A stretch of DNA of 64,000 bases from Flavobacterium psychrolimnae (GCF_003312425.1 NZ_QNUX01000014.1:49474-113473), one strand, 5' to 3'. Shown: positions 37,901-47,037, counted from the first letter of the stretch. Numbers and translations: made by a program. The notes: generated by a model not told the origin, from the sequence alone.

Positions 37901-38674
37901 ATCATCACCGATTTCAATTTCACCTTTTAAATTAACCTTATTAATTTTTGAATTACTAAACAATTCAACTACTAATTTTGAAAAATATCCAATTCCAAAA
38001 AAAGAAATTAAGAAAACACAAACGGAACTCCAATCTAAATCATGTTTATAAATCCAAGCATTGGGATTTATATTTTTTAGATAATCATATTTGAAAAGTA
38101 ATATTAAACTTGACAACCATAAGACAAAAGAAAAAGGAATTAATCCCCATAGTTTCCAATTTGGAATATTTACGATTCTTTTAAAACGAGATTCCGGAAG
38201 ATTTGCGGGCTTTACTTTGTAAATTATTTGTTGTAAAATACTTATTTCAAGTTGTTTTTCAATTTCAGTATTACTAATTATAGTTTCTTTAAATTCCTTT
38301 ACAATCTCTCTTTCAGCTTCTTTTTCCGACTTCCCATTTTTAATTTTTATTTCATAAATATCTTTAAAGTTGTCTTTTCTCTTAGTTTGATTAAAAGCAG
38401 CTAATGAAATATTTAAAAATTTAAAATCATTCTTATGCAAATGTTGAAACGTTTTTAGCAGAGTACTTTTACCAGAACCATATCCACCTGTTAAAGCAAT
38501 ATTATTTATTCCCTTCGCATTTAGAGTATCTTTTAATTTATCTAAATAGGGTTGTACTTTGGCAAGATCATTATCTAATGTTAAAACTTTTGGAGCAAGA
38601 GAAGAGATAGAAGTTACATCATCAATTACATTTTTACTTTTTTTAAAGAAAGAGAATATAGGGCTGGAATTCAT
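34907..38674 (-). CDS. YobI/KAP-like membrane P-loop NTPase
   Basis: 1255-aa protein. After a ~35-residue leader, LTLDNDLAKVQPYLDKL leads into a Walker A motif ALTGGYGSGKST (about 60-71). A Walker B-like strand VVVIEDLDRFD lies at about 282-292. Between them, two hydrophobic segments (about 176-195 and 217-237) can anchor the protein in the membrane; such an insertion is characteristic of KAP-type NTPases. The start IxNIALTGxYGSGKST resembles the YobI-like ATPase family. The remaining ~900 residues are helical repeats with no known domain visible, possibly a sensor. It is encoded 78 bases after hsdR in the same direction and 11 bases before the nuclease-like gene, which suggests a two-gene defense module. 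Confidence 0.78.
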   Translation of the reverse strand: MNSSPIFSFFKKSKNVIDDVTSISSLAPKVLTLDNDLAKVQPYLDKLKDTLNAKGINNIALTGGYGSGKSTLLKTFQHLHKNDFKFLNISLAAFNQTKRKDNFKDIYEIKIKNGKSEKEAEREIVKEFKETIISNTEIEKQLEISILQQIIYKVKPANLPESRFKRIVNIPNWKLWGLIPFSFVLWLSSLILLFKYDYLKNINPNAWIYKHDLDWSSVCVFLISFFGIGYFSKLVVELFSNSKINKVNLKGEIEIGDDSSKSILNEHYDEILYYFEKNDFNVVVIEDLDRFDNTNIFTKLRELNILLNNADTIRNKPAYKNFGIKFLYAVGDDLFNDKKERVKFFEYIIPVIPFINSSNANDQLKTLIKDSDLEENVFPKEFISDITTFIDDIDMRLLINIFHEFVIYRNILKPDVLDGHEAELFAMITYKNIDPEDFNKLNCKEGKLFKLINNKRTYVQKLISTISAKIIVNETEIENIKAENISDLEELKPIYLIKISEKIDNATDLYINNRRLRFSDLMPDDIFNVIINSTSFKYYQNGNGAYTSNVSFKDVEDEVNPDLTYKQRVELIENKHSNRITLLQREIENLRHEKSEIQNWDLKQIFKEVDINQYLSDFSNNGLLRNLILEGYISENYNDYISLFHEVSLTREDKKFERNVKSGINEGFEYKLTHIDNLITNHIDLKYFERETILNFDLLDFMGNNYNEYSKQYDLFIKLLSNGKEKSIEFIDSYISDENRQLNIFIQKVVENWKGFWEYFYNNHYYTDEKIYTYLSLIIKFSRFETIIKNQNNNLLKKAIEINPQFLSLIKNADGLNYFGKITKLFELLKVKFEKLDNPTEETKELFDFVYNNNHYEINVGNIIQMFELNREDEGLFDSSNYSTIQKSNCKPLINYINIEINTYVKNIYLKLDPNKFEEEESLINLLNHKELDFKLKCDIIEKVETKIFDISDIKSKTLKGVLLDENKVSPKWSNVVDYYIDCDKTIDEDLIRFLNFENVYNELSNEKMIFKSESIDYASFRENLLLCNGLSYESYSIILKSSIYSRGILPFENLNEDKVIYLTEFVLNTTKSNYDLLREHFPGNHITLIERDFKKIIEKTTEFETDEDDILILLKSEKININYKFEYISKLSKQIIIDNDDIAKKVGEIIVSKCEIIEFEFNTIESIVKSFDSTEDKVCLINLYFTELSNESIISLVKGIAYYYSELFVKQHRPIFRDNSYNKELLTKLESKGLIKSFDIDKKDKTLIRAVANY

Positions 38675-38752
38675 AAGTTTATTTTTGATTTAAAATATTT
38701 TACTTTAAAACATTAACTTTGGTACTTAAGTCTTTGATATTATTTATAAATT

Positions 38753-41632
38753 CTAAGCCATCATCCCCTTCACAAAAACCTCCACAAACTCTTTCATTTT
38801 AGCAATAATTCGGTCACCAATGGATCTGGCTTGCAGGATGCTGGGCCTGTTGTCTAAGCATTGAAAAACTTCATCTTTTATGGGCTCTCGACCGCTATAG
38901 ATGTACGCGTCGATTAAGGATTTGAATTGTGCTTTGTCCAGGTGCTCTTCCTCGCATAGTTTGCCTAATGCCAAGACTTTTTGATCTTGCCAGTATTTTT
39001 CAAATTCATCTTCAATAGAATCACCGTCTTTGATGTTGGGCATGTTCTCATCAATGAATTTTTGGATTAAATCCCTTTTGCTTCGTAGCTGAATGTCTCC
39101 TCCCAATAAATCAATGATAGCTTTCTTTTGCGCTGCCGCTGCCGTTGGCGTTTTTTCGCCTTTCAATTGAGCTAACAATTTCAAGATGCACGCTACGTTG
39201 ATTTGGTCGGTATGGATTAATTCTAATTCAAAATCGATGTCATCCAGAATCGATGTCTTTTGTTTTTCATTATCCTGCTTCACCTTTTGGTAGATGTCTA
39301 AATACTTGGCTTTGTAGTCCTCGTATTCTTGCTCATCAATTCCTAAATCCTCCCAATCAAAATCAGTGTAGGATTGCAATACATTCATGGCTCGCATCAA
39401 TTTTCTGAACGCTTGCACAAATTGAGCATCTTCATCTTCGCTTTTTAAATCATTTACACTTTGATACGTGGGTGTAATTTCTCTTAAAAGTTTCAAGGCC
39501 TCATCAAACTTTTCAGCAATGGCCTCATAATCGGGCATGGTAACGACTTCAATGGCCTCTTTGTTCGAAAACAAAGTAATAGCCTCATCAGTAGCTTTTT
39601 TAAGGTTTCTAAAAGCCAAAATGTTTCCTTGTGACTTCTGTTCTCCTAATATCCTGTTGGTTCTGGAATAGGCCTGAATCAAACCGTGTTGTTTCAAGTT
39701 TTTATCTACATAAAGTGTATTTACTTTTTTAGCATCGAAACCGGTAAGCATCATATTCACGACAATCACAATATCCAATCGGTCTTTCTCGTGATTGAAG
39801 TTTTCTTTTTCGCGATCTTTTAATCGCTGGCTTATATTTTTGAAGTAATTCTCAAACTGTTGGCTGTCCTTTGTCGAAAAACTGGTATTGTACATTTTGT
39901 TGTAATCACTAATGTATTTTTCTAGCTTGTCTCTGGTGTGCTTGGATTGATAGGTCGTTGGCTTTTCCGCTAAAACATCAAAGTCAACCTCGTCACTTGG
40001 TAAATAATCTTGCGCTTCTTCTGAATCTTCATTGGTGCCATACGTAAAAATAGTAGCAATGCGCAAGTCGTGTGCTCCAGCTTCTTTCTTTTGTTGAAAA
40101 AGGTCGTAATACTGAATCACATTATCAATACTGCTTACTGCTAACAGTGCAGAGTAGTCTTTATTGAACGTCTTTTGATCGTGATACGCAATGATATAAT
40201 CTACAATTTTATTGATTCTCTTTTCGGAATCCAGCACTTCTTGTTTGTCAATATCTTCTACTTCTATATCTATAAAAGCATTGCTCTTGTTCTTGTATTT
40301 CCCAACATATTCAATTCCAAAACGCAAAACATTTTGATCCCGAATCGCATCTGTAATGACGTATTTGTGTAAGCAGTTGCCAAACAAATCTTTGGTGGTA
40401 CGTTTTCCTAAATCATTCTTGGAAGCATTTTCGGCAAAAATTGGTGTTCCTGTAAAACCTATTAGCTGACTTTTTTCAAAGAATTTGGTAATGCGGTCGT
40501 GTGTTTCTCCAAATTGGGAACGGTGGCACTCATCAAATATAAAAACGATTTTCTTATGTCGTAAAGCTTCTATTTTGCCCGAAAACCTTTCCGAAATGGC
40601 ATTGTTCAATTTTTGAATCGTAGTCAAGACAAGCTTGGTATTATCGGTCAATTGCCTAACTAACGATTGGGTATTATTAGTGACATCAACACTATCTTTT
40701 TTGAAAGCGTTGAACTCATTCATGGTTTGATAATCCAAATCTTTTCTGTCGACTACAAAAACGACTTTATAAACTTCAGGCAATTCCATCAAAATTTGGC
40801 TGGCCTTGAACGAAGTTAAGGTTTTACCCGATCCTGTAGTGTGCCAAATGTATGCGTTGTCATTCGAGTTTTTGACTTGGTAGATAATCGCCTCGGTAGC
40901 AAAAAATTGATATGGACGCAACACCATCATCACTTTATGGGTTTCGTTGATCACGATGTAATGCGCAATCATTTTACCCAATTGGTTTGGGTTTAGGAAA
41001 GCAGCTGTAAACTCTGGTAACTCGGTGATGTTTTTATTATTGGCATCAGCCCAAAAGAAGGTTTGTTTGACCGATTGTAATTTATTGTTGGCCAAATATT
41101 TCGTATTGACGCCATTGCTTATCACAAACAATTGCACGTATTGAAACAAACCATGGTTGCTCCAAAACGAGTGCATTTGGTAGCGATTGATTTGGTTGAA
41201 CGCTTCTTTGATTTCAATGCCGGAACGTTTCAATTCTATTTGTACCAATGGCAAACCATTGACCAAAAGTGTAACATCAAAACGGTTTTTGTAACTGCCT
41301 TCCAGACTGATTTGATTGGTAACTTGATATAAATTCTTGCTGTTATTCTCTGCATTAAAAAACCGAACATAAAACGAAGTCCCATCTTCCTTAGTTAAAT
41401 GAAAGCGATCCCTAAGTGTTTTGGCTTTTTCAAACACATTGCCTTTGGCCAAGTGATTCAAAACGGCATCAAACTCTTTGGTTGTAAATGTGGTTTCATT
41501 GAAAAGCTCCAACTGACTTTTAAGGTTGGAAACTAAAGCGTCTCCATCCTGAATTTTGACAGATGAATAGCTTAAACCCCGCAATTGCTTGATTAAGTTG
41601 TTTTCTAATGTGGCTTCGGATTGGTGGCTCAT
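38753..41632 (-). CDS. hsdR: Type I restriction enzyme R subunit
   Basis: 959-aa motor and nuclease subunit of a type I restriction-modification complex. The N-terminal nuclease core is intact: Asp119 (NRFDVTLL), Glu133 and Lys135 (QIELKRSG). The helicase part has motif I HTTGSGKT (about 264-271), motif II FDECHRSQ (about 366-373), IGFTGTPIF, and motif VI HGLIQAYSRTNRI. The C-terminal helical region would contact HsdM/HsdS. It is separated from hsdS by two small genes but transcribed in the same direction, so one operon is likely. Confidence 0.95.
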   Translation of the reverse strand: MSHQSEATLENNLIKQLRGLSYSSVKIQDGDALVSNLKSQLELFNETTFTTKEFDAVLNHLAKGNVFEKAKTLRDRFHLTKEDGTSFYVRFFNAENNSKNLYQVTNQISLEGSYKNRFDVTLLVNGLPLVQIELKRSGIEIKEAFNQINRYQMHSFWSNHGLFQYVQLFVISNGVNTKYLANNKLQSVKQTFFWADANNKNITELPEFTAAFLNPNQLGKMIAHYIVINETHKVMMVLRPYQFFATEAIIYQVKNSNDNAYIWHTTGSGKTLTSFKASQILMELPEVYKVVFVVDRKDLDYQTMNEFNAFKKDSVDVTNNTQSLVRQLTDNTKLVLTTIQKLNNAISERFSGKIEALRHKKIVFIFDECHRSQFGETHDRITKFFEKSQLIGFTGTPIFAENASKNDLGKRTTKDLFGNCLHKYVITDAIRDQNVLRFGIEYVGKYKNKSNAFIDIEVEDIDKQEVLDSEKRINKIVDYIIAYHDQKTFNKDYSALLAVSSIDNVIQYYDLFQQKKEAGAHDLRIATIFTYGTNEDSEEAQDYLPSDEVDFDVLAEKPTTYQSKHTRDKLEKYISDYNKMYNTSFSTKDSQQFENYFKNISQRLKDREKENFNHEKDRLDIVIVVNMMLTGFDAKKVNTLYVDKNLKQHGLIQAYSRTNRILGEQKSQGNILAFRNLKKATDEAITLFSNKEAIEVVTMPDYEAIAEKFDEALKLLREITPTYQSVNDLKSEDEDAQFVQAFRKLMRAMNVLQSYTDFDWEDLGIDEQEYEDYKAKYLDIYQKVKQDNEKQKTSILDDIDFELELIHTDQINVACILKLLAQLKGEKTPTAAAAQKKAIIDLLGGDIQLRSKRDLIQKFIDENMPNIKDGDSIEDEFEKYWQDQKVLALGKLCEEEHLDKAQFKSLIDAYIYSGREPIKDEVFQCLDNRPSILQARSIGDRIIAKMKEFVEVFVKGMMA

Positions 41633-41645
41633 GACTATTAAATTA

Positions 41646-42389
41646 TTAATCCTTTTTTATTCGATTATATATCTGTTTATCATTGTAATCAAATATTTCT
41701 ATTACTTTTTCTAAACTAGGGTGTTTTGATTTATTTTCTTCACAAAATTCCTCAACTTTTTCCCAAGAAAGAAAACTCATTTCAAAATCTATCTTATCAT
41801 TAAATTTATTAATATCTTCTTGAAGTGTCGGAATAATACCAATATAGTAGGCTTCTTTACATTCAATTAAATTAAAAGCTTTCTCAACAATAGGATTGTT
41901 TCCTATTTTCCTATTTCTAAAAAAGGATTTGATTTCAAGCTTTTCACCTTTTTTATCTATTTTATCTTTTTCAATCTGTTTTTTTATTTCTGGCCAATTG
42001 TCAATTAGTTGTTTTTTAAAGTAAAGCTGATAGAATAAGTTGGATGAATAACCTTTATATTCTTTCTTTTGAAAGTACTTATCAAATTGAGTTTTTATAA
42101 TCCAGTTACTACCCGATGTTTTAACTTTTCCTTCAATAAATAATACTATTTTGTCGTCTGCCTTTTCGATTTTTTCATCTTTGTAATGAATGATAATTAC
42201 CAAATCTGCATCACCAAAATCTGAAAAGGATTGTTCTAAAAGTACAGTGTACCTATCCGGTTTTCCTAAATTAAAAGGTTCGTTTAATGTTATTTTATTG
42301 ATAAATTCTCCCATTAACTCTTTATCCTCACCTATAGAGAATATCAAAGAATTGATTATACCACGTTCCGAATAGCCTAGAATTTTCAT
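41646..42389 (-). CDS. Uncharacterized protein with possible PD-(D/E)XK motif
   Basis: 247-aa soluble protein that I do not recognise. Residues about 58-96 contain GDADLVIIIHY, then KIVLFIEGKVKT. An acidic residue, two strands and E-x-K (Glu-Gly-Lys) match the order of PD-(D/E)XK nuclease-like folds. A separate family of defense-associated accessory proteins is possible. It lies 13 bases before hsdR in the operon, between the specificity and restriction genes. Confidence 0.6.
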   Translation of the reverse strand: MKILGYSERGIINSLIFSIGEDKELMGEFINKITLNEPFNLGKPDRYTVLLEQSFSDFGDADLVIIIHYKDEKIEKADDKIVLFIEGKVKTSGSNWIIKTQFDKYFQKKEYKGYSSNLFYQLYFKKQLIDNWPEIKKQIEKDKIDKKGEKLEIKSFFRNRKIGNNPIVEKAFNLIECKEAYYIGIIPTLQEDINKFNDKIDFEMSFLSWEKVEEFCEENKSKHPSLEKVIEIFDYNDKQIYNRIKKD

Positions 42390-42416
42390 ACTTTATCCTT
42401 TTATATACCGAAATTA

Positions 42417-43040
42417 TTAATCCTCGTATTTAACCATCGCCTGACAATATATAAAATCAAAAGAGTCTCTTTTTGACATTGAAACCCCACCTTGAAGTTC
42501 ATATCCTTTTTTCAAATAATAGATGACACTCTTTTCAAAATCAGTGCGAAAAGTTTCAAAATCGAGATTGTGATTATTTTCTACAATTGCGCTTTCTTTA
42601 ATTTTCAGCTTCTGAATTTCACTTGTTGCCCTCTCATTTTTTTTATCAATAGCAGCAATTTCATTCTCCTTTTTTCGAGTTTCTTTTTTAAGTTCTACTC
42701 TATAATATTCATCCTCCTTTTCATCTAAAAAAGCATAAGATGTTATTCTTATTAACGGGTGTAAATCAGTGTATTTATTTTGATAAAATAAATCATCACT
42801 CTCAGATACTTTATAAGTTGAAAAATCTTCAACTATATTCAAAAGTTTATCAATGTATTTAATTACTTCCTGGGAAAGTATTTTTTTGTTCTCCTGAATT
42901 AATATTTCATTCTCAATATTTTTTATATTTAAGCTTATATTAAGGGCTTCCCCTTTATTTGTTGGAGAATAATGTTGGTTATATTCATTTGGATCTTTTC
43001 TAACCTCTACAACAATATAATCTATAATTTTCCTATTCAT
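42417..43040 (-). CDS. Small protein with coiled coil and DUF1737-like C-terminus
   Basis: 207-aa protein. The N-terminal IDYIVVEVRKDPNEY and C-terminal YYLKKGYELQGGVSMSKRDSF...YCQAMVKYE resemble DUF1737-type sequences, which carry the Gly-Gly block and the QAMVK ending. A charged coiled coil (about 118-160, KKETRKKENEIAAIDKK) lies between them. No catalytic motif is visible. It begins 2 bases after the hsdS stop codon, so it is translated with the restriction system. A role as an accessory or inhibitor subunit is conceivable, but only inferred from position. Confidence 0.62.
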   Translation of the reverse strand: MNRKIIDYIVVEVRKDPNEYNQHYSPTNKGEALNISLNIKNIENEILIQENKKILSQEVIKYIDKLLNIVEDFSTYKVSESDDLFYQNKYTDLHPLIRITSYAFLDEKEDEYYRVELKKETRKKENEIAAIDKKNERATSEIQKLKIKESAIVENNHNLDFETFRTDFEKSVIYYLKKGYELQGGVSMSKRDSFDFIYCQAMVKYED

Positions 43041-43042
43041 AA

Positions 43043-44329
43043 CTATACAAACATTTGCTGCAACAATCCTTTTTTAAATTCTTGCGTTTTTACCAATTCC
43101 CCATTGACCTGTTCTATTTTACCATCGATGCCCGATAAAAAATTGGCGATTTTTTGTTGTTCGGGTAGGGATGGGATTTTCATTGCTACCATTGCTAACC
43201 TTCCTGTTGAAATACTTAGAATCTTACTGCCTTGAGCAATTGTCATAATTTGTTTTCGAAAATTATCTGAACGAACTATATATCCTGAAAAACCAATATA
43301 CATTCTCGTTTTATTGGGCCTTGCTAGAAAAGTATGGAGACCTGCAAGAACTTTTTCATTCTTTAGATTTATAATTTCAATAGATTTTCCAATATTTGCA
43401 TAATCTTCTGAAGCATCTGTAATTACTAAATCTCCCTCTTGACAATAGCATTCCTTTTTTATTTTAGAAACATCAAAATCTGAATTTACAAAAGGAATTA
43501 ATTCATTTTTAATATCGAATAGAGTTTTAAACTTTGTGTGAATGTCTCCGTAATGTATATTTTTTACTTCACCATATTCATAATTTAATTTTTCTCTTGA
43601 TAGAGAATTAGTAGTATAGAATGTGAAGATGTCACCAAAAAATTTCTCTTCCCAATCCGCATAATCCACTCCATTCTCATCTTTAAACCGCAATTTACCT
43701 GAGAACAATTGTTGCATTACACCTTTTTTGTATTGGGATAACAATTGCTTTTTACGGGAAAGTTGCTGTATTTTTTCATCGACTGCACTTAAAAAAGAAG
43801 CTATTTTATGTTGTTCGGGGATGGTAGGAAAATCAATTGGAATAGAATTACAATTATCCTTATTCATGTATGGAACAGCCGTTTTAGTGGCAACTTTATC
43901 CATATATTTCTTCTTCAAATTTAGTTGATAAAGTAGAAATCTATAATCAATTCTTTCTTTGGGAATAAAAGCATGTAATTGTTGATTAATAATAATTTCC
44001 TTTCCAGCAATAGCTGACAAACCTAGTTCACCAACACAGGAAATAATAATTGAGTTGATTGGAACTATTTTTGATCCAACTTTTTTAGCTTCTTGTCTTG
44101 AAATATTTAATCCTTTTTTCGAATAATTTATGATTCCATTGTGTTCGATATCAGGCGTAGTAATCCAGGGAATGTCACCTTCAAAATTTGTTGGTTTATT
44201 TCTACCCGGGACAATACTATCGCACAAATCACCTACCTTTTTCACTTCCCATTCCCCATCAAACCCAGAAAATCGTAATTGTGGTACTATTCCTTTTTTA
44301 GAACCGTTTTTTAAAGTTGCTGTATTCAT
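43043..44329 (-). CDS. hsdS: Type I restriction specificity subunit
   Basis: 428-aa DNA-recognition subunit with two target-recognition domains. Each is followed by the conserved helix: IPEQHKIASFLSAVDEKIQQL (about 165-185), then KKGVMQQLFSGKLRF, and LPEQQKIANFLSGIDGKIEQV near the C-terminus. The start MNTATLKNGSKKG at 44329 overlaps the hsdM stop as TAATG, whereas the frame's upstream ATG lies inside hsdM and is unlikely. Only one hsdS exists, with no sign of inverted partial copies, so target switching is not indicated. Confidence 0.92.
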   Translation of the reverse strand: MNTATLKNGSKKGIVPQLRFSGFDGEWEVKKVGDLCDSIVPGRNKPTNFEGDIPWITTPDIEHNGIINYSKKGLNISRQEAKKVGSKIVPINSIIISCVGELGLSAIAGKEIIINQQLHAFIPKERIDYRFLLYQLNLKKKYMDKVATKTAVPYMNKDNCNSIPIDFPTIPEQHKIASFLSAVDEKIQQLSRKKQLLSQYKKGVMQQLFSGKLRFKDENGVDYADWEEKFFGDIFTFYTTNSLSREKLNYEYGEVKNIHYGDIHTKFKTLFDIKNELIPFVNSDFDVSKIKKECYCQEGDLVITDASEDYANIGKSIEIINLKNEKVLAGLHTFLARPNKTRMYIGFSGYIVRSDNFRKQIMTIAQGSKILSISTGRLAMVAMKIPSLPEQQKIANFLSGIDGKIEQVNGELVKTQEFKKGLLQQMFV

Positions 44330-45891
44330 TAAAATGGGGTTTCGATTCCTAATTCTATACAAAAATCTGCAATGGTAGCATCGGTCGTTTTAGATTGTGA
44401 AGCTAATTCCCGTAATTCGGTCGTTATTGCTTTTAAATCTATGGCATCTTCCTCTTCAAACGTATCTACATAACGCGGAATGTTCAGGTTGTAATCGTTG
44501 GTTTCTAATTCGCTTAGCTTCGCCAAATGGCTGTATTTATCTTCGGGCAAACGGTTTTCGTAGGTACTAATGATTTTATCAATATCCTCGGTACGCAATA
44601 CGTTTTGGGTTTTTACTTTTTCAAAATGTTGGCTGGCATCAATAAACAAAATGTTATCTGGATTGTTGCGTTTTTTCTTTAGGACCAAAATACAAGTCGG
44701 AATACTCGTTCCGTAAAAAATATTGGCGGGTAAACCTATTACGGCATCAAGGTAGTTTTTCTCTTGTATTAAATATTGGCGAATGTGTCCTTCGGCACCG
44801 CCACGAAACAAAACGCCATGTGGCAAAACAATAGCCATGGTTCCGTTATCATCTAGCTGGTGCACCATGTGTTGCACAAAAGCAAAATCAGCTTTAGAAC
44901 TTGGGGCGAGTTTCCCGTAAGCCGAAAAACGATCATCCGTCATGTGTAGCGGACTCGCAGACCAGTTGGCTGAGAATGGTGGATTGGCAACGATGGCTTC
45001 AAAACGCAAATCGTAATGTTGTGGGCGTTCTAGAGTATCTTCGTTTTTAATATCAAAACGTTTGTAGTGTACATCGTGCATGATCATGTTCATGCGGCAC
45101 AAATTGTAGGTGGTAGGATTCATTTCCTGACCGTAAAAAGCACTTACATCTTTTACTTCTTTGGCTACGCGCAACAGCAAGGAACCCGAACCACACGTTG
45201 GGTCATACACACTTTTCAGTTTGTCTTTACCCACGGTTACAAGTTGTGCTAGAATACTACTGACTTGTTGTGGTGTATAAAACTCACCTGCTTTTTTGCC
45301 GGCACCACTGGCAAACTGTCCTATTAAATATTCGTAAGCATCGCCCAAAACATCGCTGTCGGTATTTTCTAAATCAAAGTCGATTTCGTCTAAGTGAATC
45401 AAGACTTTTACGATCAATTCGTTTTTATCCGCTTCGGACTTTCCTAGTTTGTGTGACGTTAAATCTAGATCAGAGAACAGGTTTCCAAAATCTTCTTCGC
45501 TTTCTGATCCCATCGTACTTTGCTCAATGTGCGTTAGTACTTTGGCGAGATCGCCCAGAATGAAATTGTTTTTTCCGCCTGCGTTGCCTCTGCGTGCTAG
45601 TTCTGAGAATAAATCGGCAGGCTCTAAGAAATAGCCTAATTTGTCAATAGCCAATTGTTTTATTTCTTGCATCAAGAGTGCTTCGTCAGGATTTCCTATC
45701 ACTTCTTGAAAAGTCAAACCGTCGGGTTGTAGGATGGTGTTGGCGTACAAATCCATTTTAGTACTAAGGTACTTGTAGAAAATGAAACCTAATATGTAGT
45801 CTCTAAAATCATCGGCATCCATTTTCCCACGAAGAGTGTTTGCGATGTTCCAGAGTTGTTGTTCTAATTTTTGTTTTTGTTCGGCTGCCAT
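44329..45891 (-). CDS. hsdM: Type I restriction DNA adenine methyltransferase subunit
   Basis: 520-aa N6-adenine methyltransferase. An N-terminal helical domain (LWNIANTLRGKMDADDFRDYILGFIFYKYLS) precedes the catalytic domain: FYTPQQVSSILAQLV, SAM-binding motif YDPTCGSGSLLL (about 229-240), and catalytic NPPF (303-306). Two Met codons are possible at the beginning; the one at 45891 (MAAEQKQKLEQQ) is preferred over 45921 because similarity starts there. First gene of the seven-gene restriction and defense operon. Confidence 0.95.
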   Translation of the reverse strand: MAAEQKQKLEQQLWNIANTLRGKMDADDFRDYILGFIFYKYLSTKMDLYANTILQPDGLTFQEVIGNPDEALLMQEIKQLAIDKLGYFLEPADLFSELARRGNAGGKNNFILGDLAKVLTHIEQSTMGSESEEDFGNLFSDLDLTSHKLGKSEADKNELIVKVLIHLDEIDFDLENTDSDVLGDAYEYLIGQFASGAGKKAGEFYTPQQVSSILAQLVTVGKDKLKSVYDPTCGSGSLLLRVAKEVKDVSAFYGQEMNPTTYNLCRMNMIMHDVHYKRFDIKNEDTLERPQHYDLRFEAIVANPPFSANWSASPLHMTDDRFSAYGKLAPSSKADFAFVQHMVHQLDDNGTMAIVLPHGVLFRGGAEGHIRQYLIQEKNYLDAVIGLPANIFYGTSIPTCILVLKKKRNNPDNILFIDASQHFEKVKTQNVLRTEDIDKIISTYENRLPEDKYSHLAKLSELETNDYNLNIPRYVDTFEEEDAIDLKAITTELRELASQSKTTDATIADFCIELGIETPF

Positions 45892-45921
45892 TAAGCGATG
45901 ATTGTTTTGAAAGATTTGCAA

Positions 45922-46254
45922 TTTCCGCTAAAGTATTGAATAATTCATTAAGGCAAAAGAGGAAACCTCTAAAGTGATTTTTAAATTACAATAATTCCAT
46001 ACCGTTTGTTTCTTTTGATTGTAATTGTGTAAATAAACGAAGTATTATAGAATTTTACCATACCCACTTTTAGTGATATTTAAGTTGCCTGTTCTCCTTT
46101 ACTTTACTATTTAACAGGAGCAACCTAACTCTTTATTGACTCTTGCAGCTTCTTTTTATTGGAGAGGCTGCATGTGCCTTTTGTTATCGTTTATTTTTTA
46201 ATTTGGTGTAAAGGGTAGTCCGCTGCATTTGTTGACCGCTAGATATTTCTAGCC
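45922..46254. other. 333-base gap before hsdM, with hairpins
   Basis: No gene. Contains imperfect inverted repeats around 46093-46125 (CTGTT/AACAG core) and 46145-46172 (TGCAGC/GCTGCA) that could end transcription from the mobilization genes on the right. The hsdM promoter should lie near 45900-46000. Confidence 0.4.
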
Positions 46255-46980
46255 TTAATTTTGTTGAAATAAGAACTCGTGTGTATCGATGACGGCAGCT
46301 CTTCCCATCTGAACTAAATTACGAGTTTTTTTTAAAAATATTCCGAGTGTTTTTTCATTATAAATCAATTTCATTTCCGAAGAATAATCGGTTACCAAAT
46401 ACATATCACCTTCTAATTTAAAAAAAGGAATCTCAGATTTACCTTTTGCTTTTATTCCTTTATTAACTACAACGCCGTTAGCTAACGCATCCTTTAGTAC
46501 TGCATCACTTTTTTCTTTTGAAGCTACTTTAGCATAGGCTACCATCATATTTATCCATTCGCTATTGTCAATCAAGTACCATTCTACCTTATTAAAATCA
46601 ATACCTTGATCGCTAATCCAACCGTAGCTGGTAAAAGCAAGTAATACCAGCTTTTTACCATCCAGTTTTGGATTGTCGGATGGACTAAATTCTTGTATTT
46701 TAAAAGAAATAACAGAGGTAGCTGACATATCTTTTGTTTTTTTTCCATTAAAATCAAGTGTTTTTAATGAAAAACTATTTAATTCCGGATGATTCGCTAA
46801 AACATATTGGGTAGCAGTCAATTCTGCTCTTTCTTTCATATCCTCTACGGCAGCAATTCCTGCTCCTATGGCTAACAGACCACCGGCCACCGCAGCTGCT
46901 GCTCCACCATTATTTTGTGCTTGTGCTTGTTTTGGTATTAATGATAGGGTAATAATTAAAGCAATAGTAAATTTTTTCAT
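46255..46980 (-). CDS. Exported protein of unknown function
   Basis: 241-aa protein with a clear signal peptide (to about Ala21, KQAQAQ), then a Gly/Ala-rich hydrophobic stretch (about 26-45) that could be a membrane-associated helix. The rest is soluble and not recognised. Last gene of the mobilization cluster, 57 bases after the 139-aa gene. A link to transfer is suggested only by position. Confidence 0.65.
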   Translation of the reverse strand: MKKFTIALIITLSLIPKQAQAQNNGGAAAAVAGGLLAIGAGIAAVEDMKERAELTATQYVLANHPELNSFSLKTLDFNGKKTKDMSATSVISFKIQEFSPSDNPKLDGKKLVLLAFTSYGWISDQGIDFNKVEWYLIDNSEWINMMVAYAKVASKEKSDAVLKDALANGVVVNKGIKAKGKSEIPFFKLEGDMYLVTDYSSEMKLIYNEKTLGIFLKKTRNLVQMGRAAVIDTHEFLFQQN

Positions 46981-47037
46981 TTGTTAGTGAGGTTTAGATT
47001 AAAAATATCCCGTCAAATCTATAGTATAAAATTTCAG

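Noticed and set aside
43043..44329. Possible phase-variable hsdS shuffling
   Set aside because: Only one complete hsdS is present, with no inverted partial copy or recombinase nearby.
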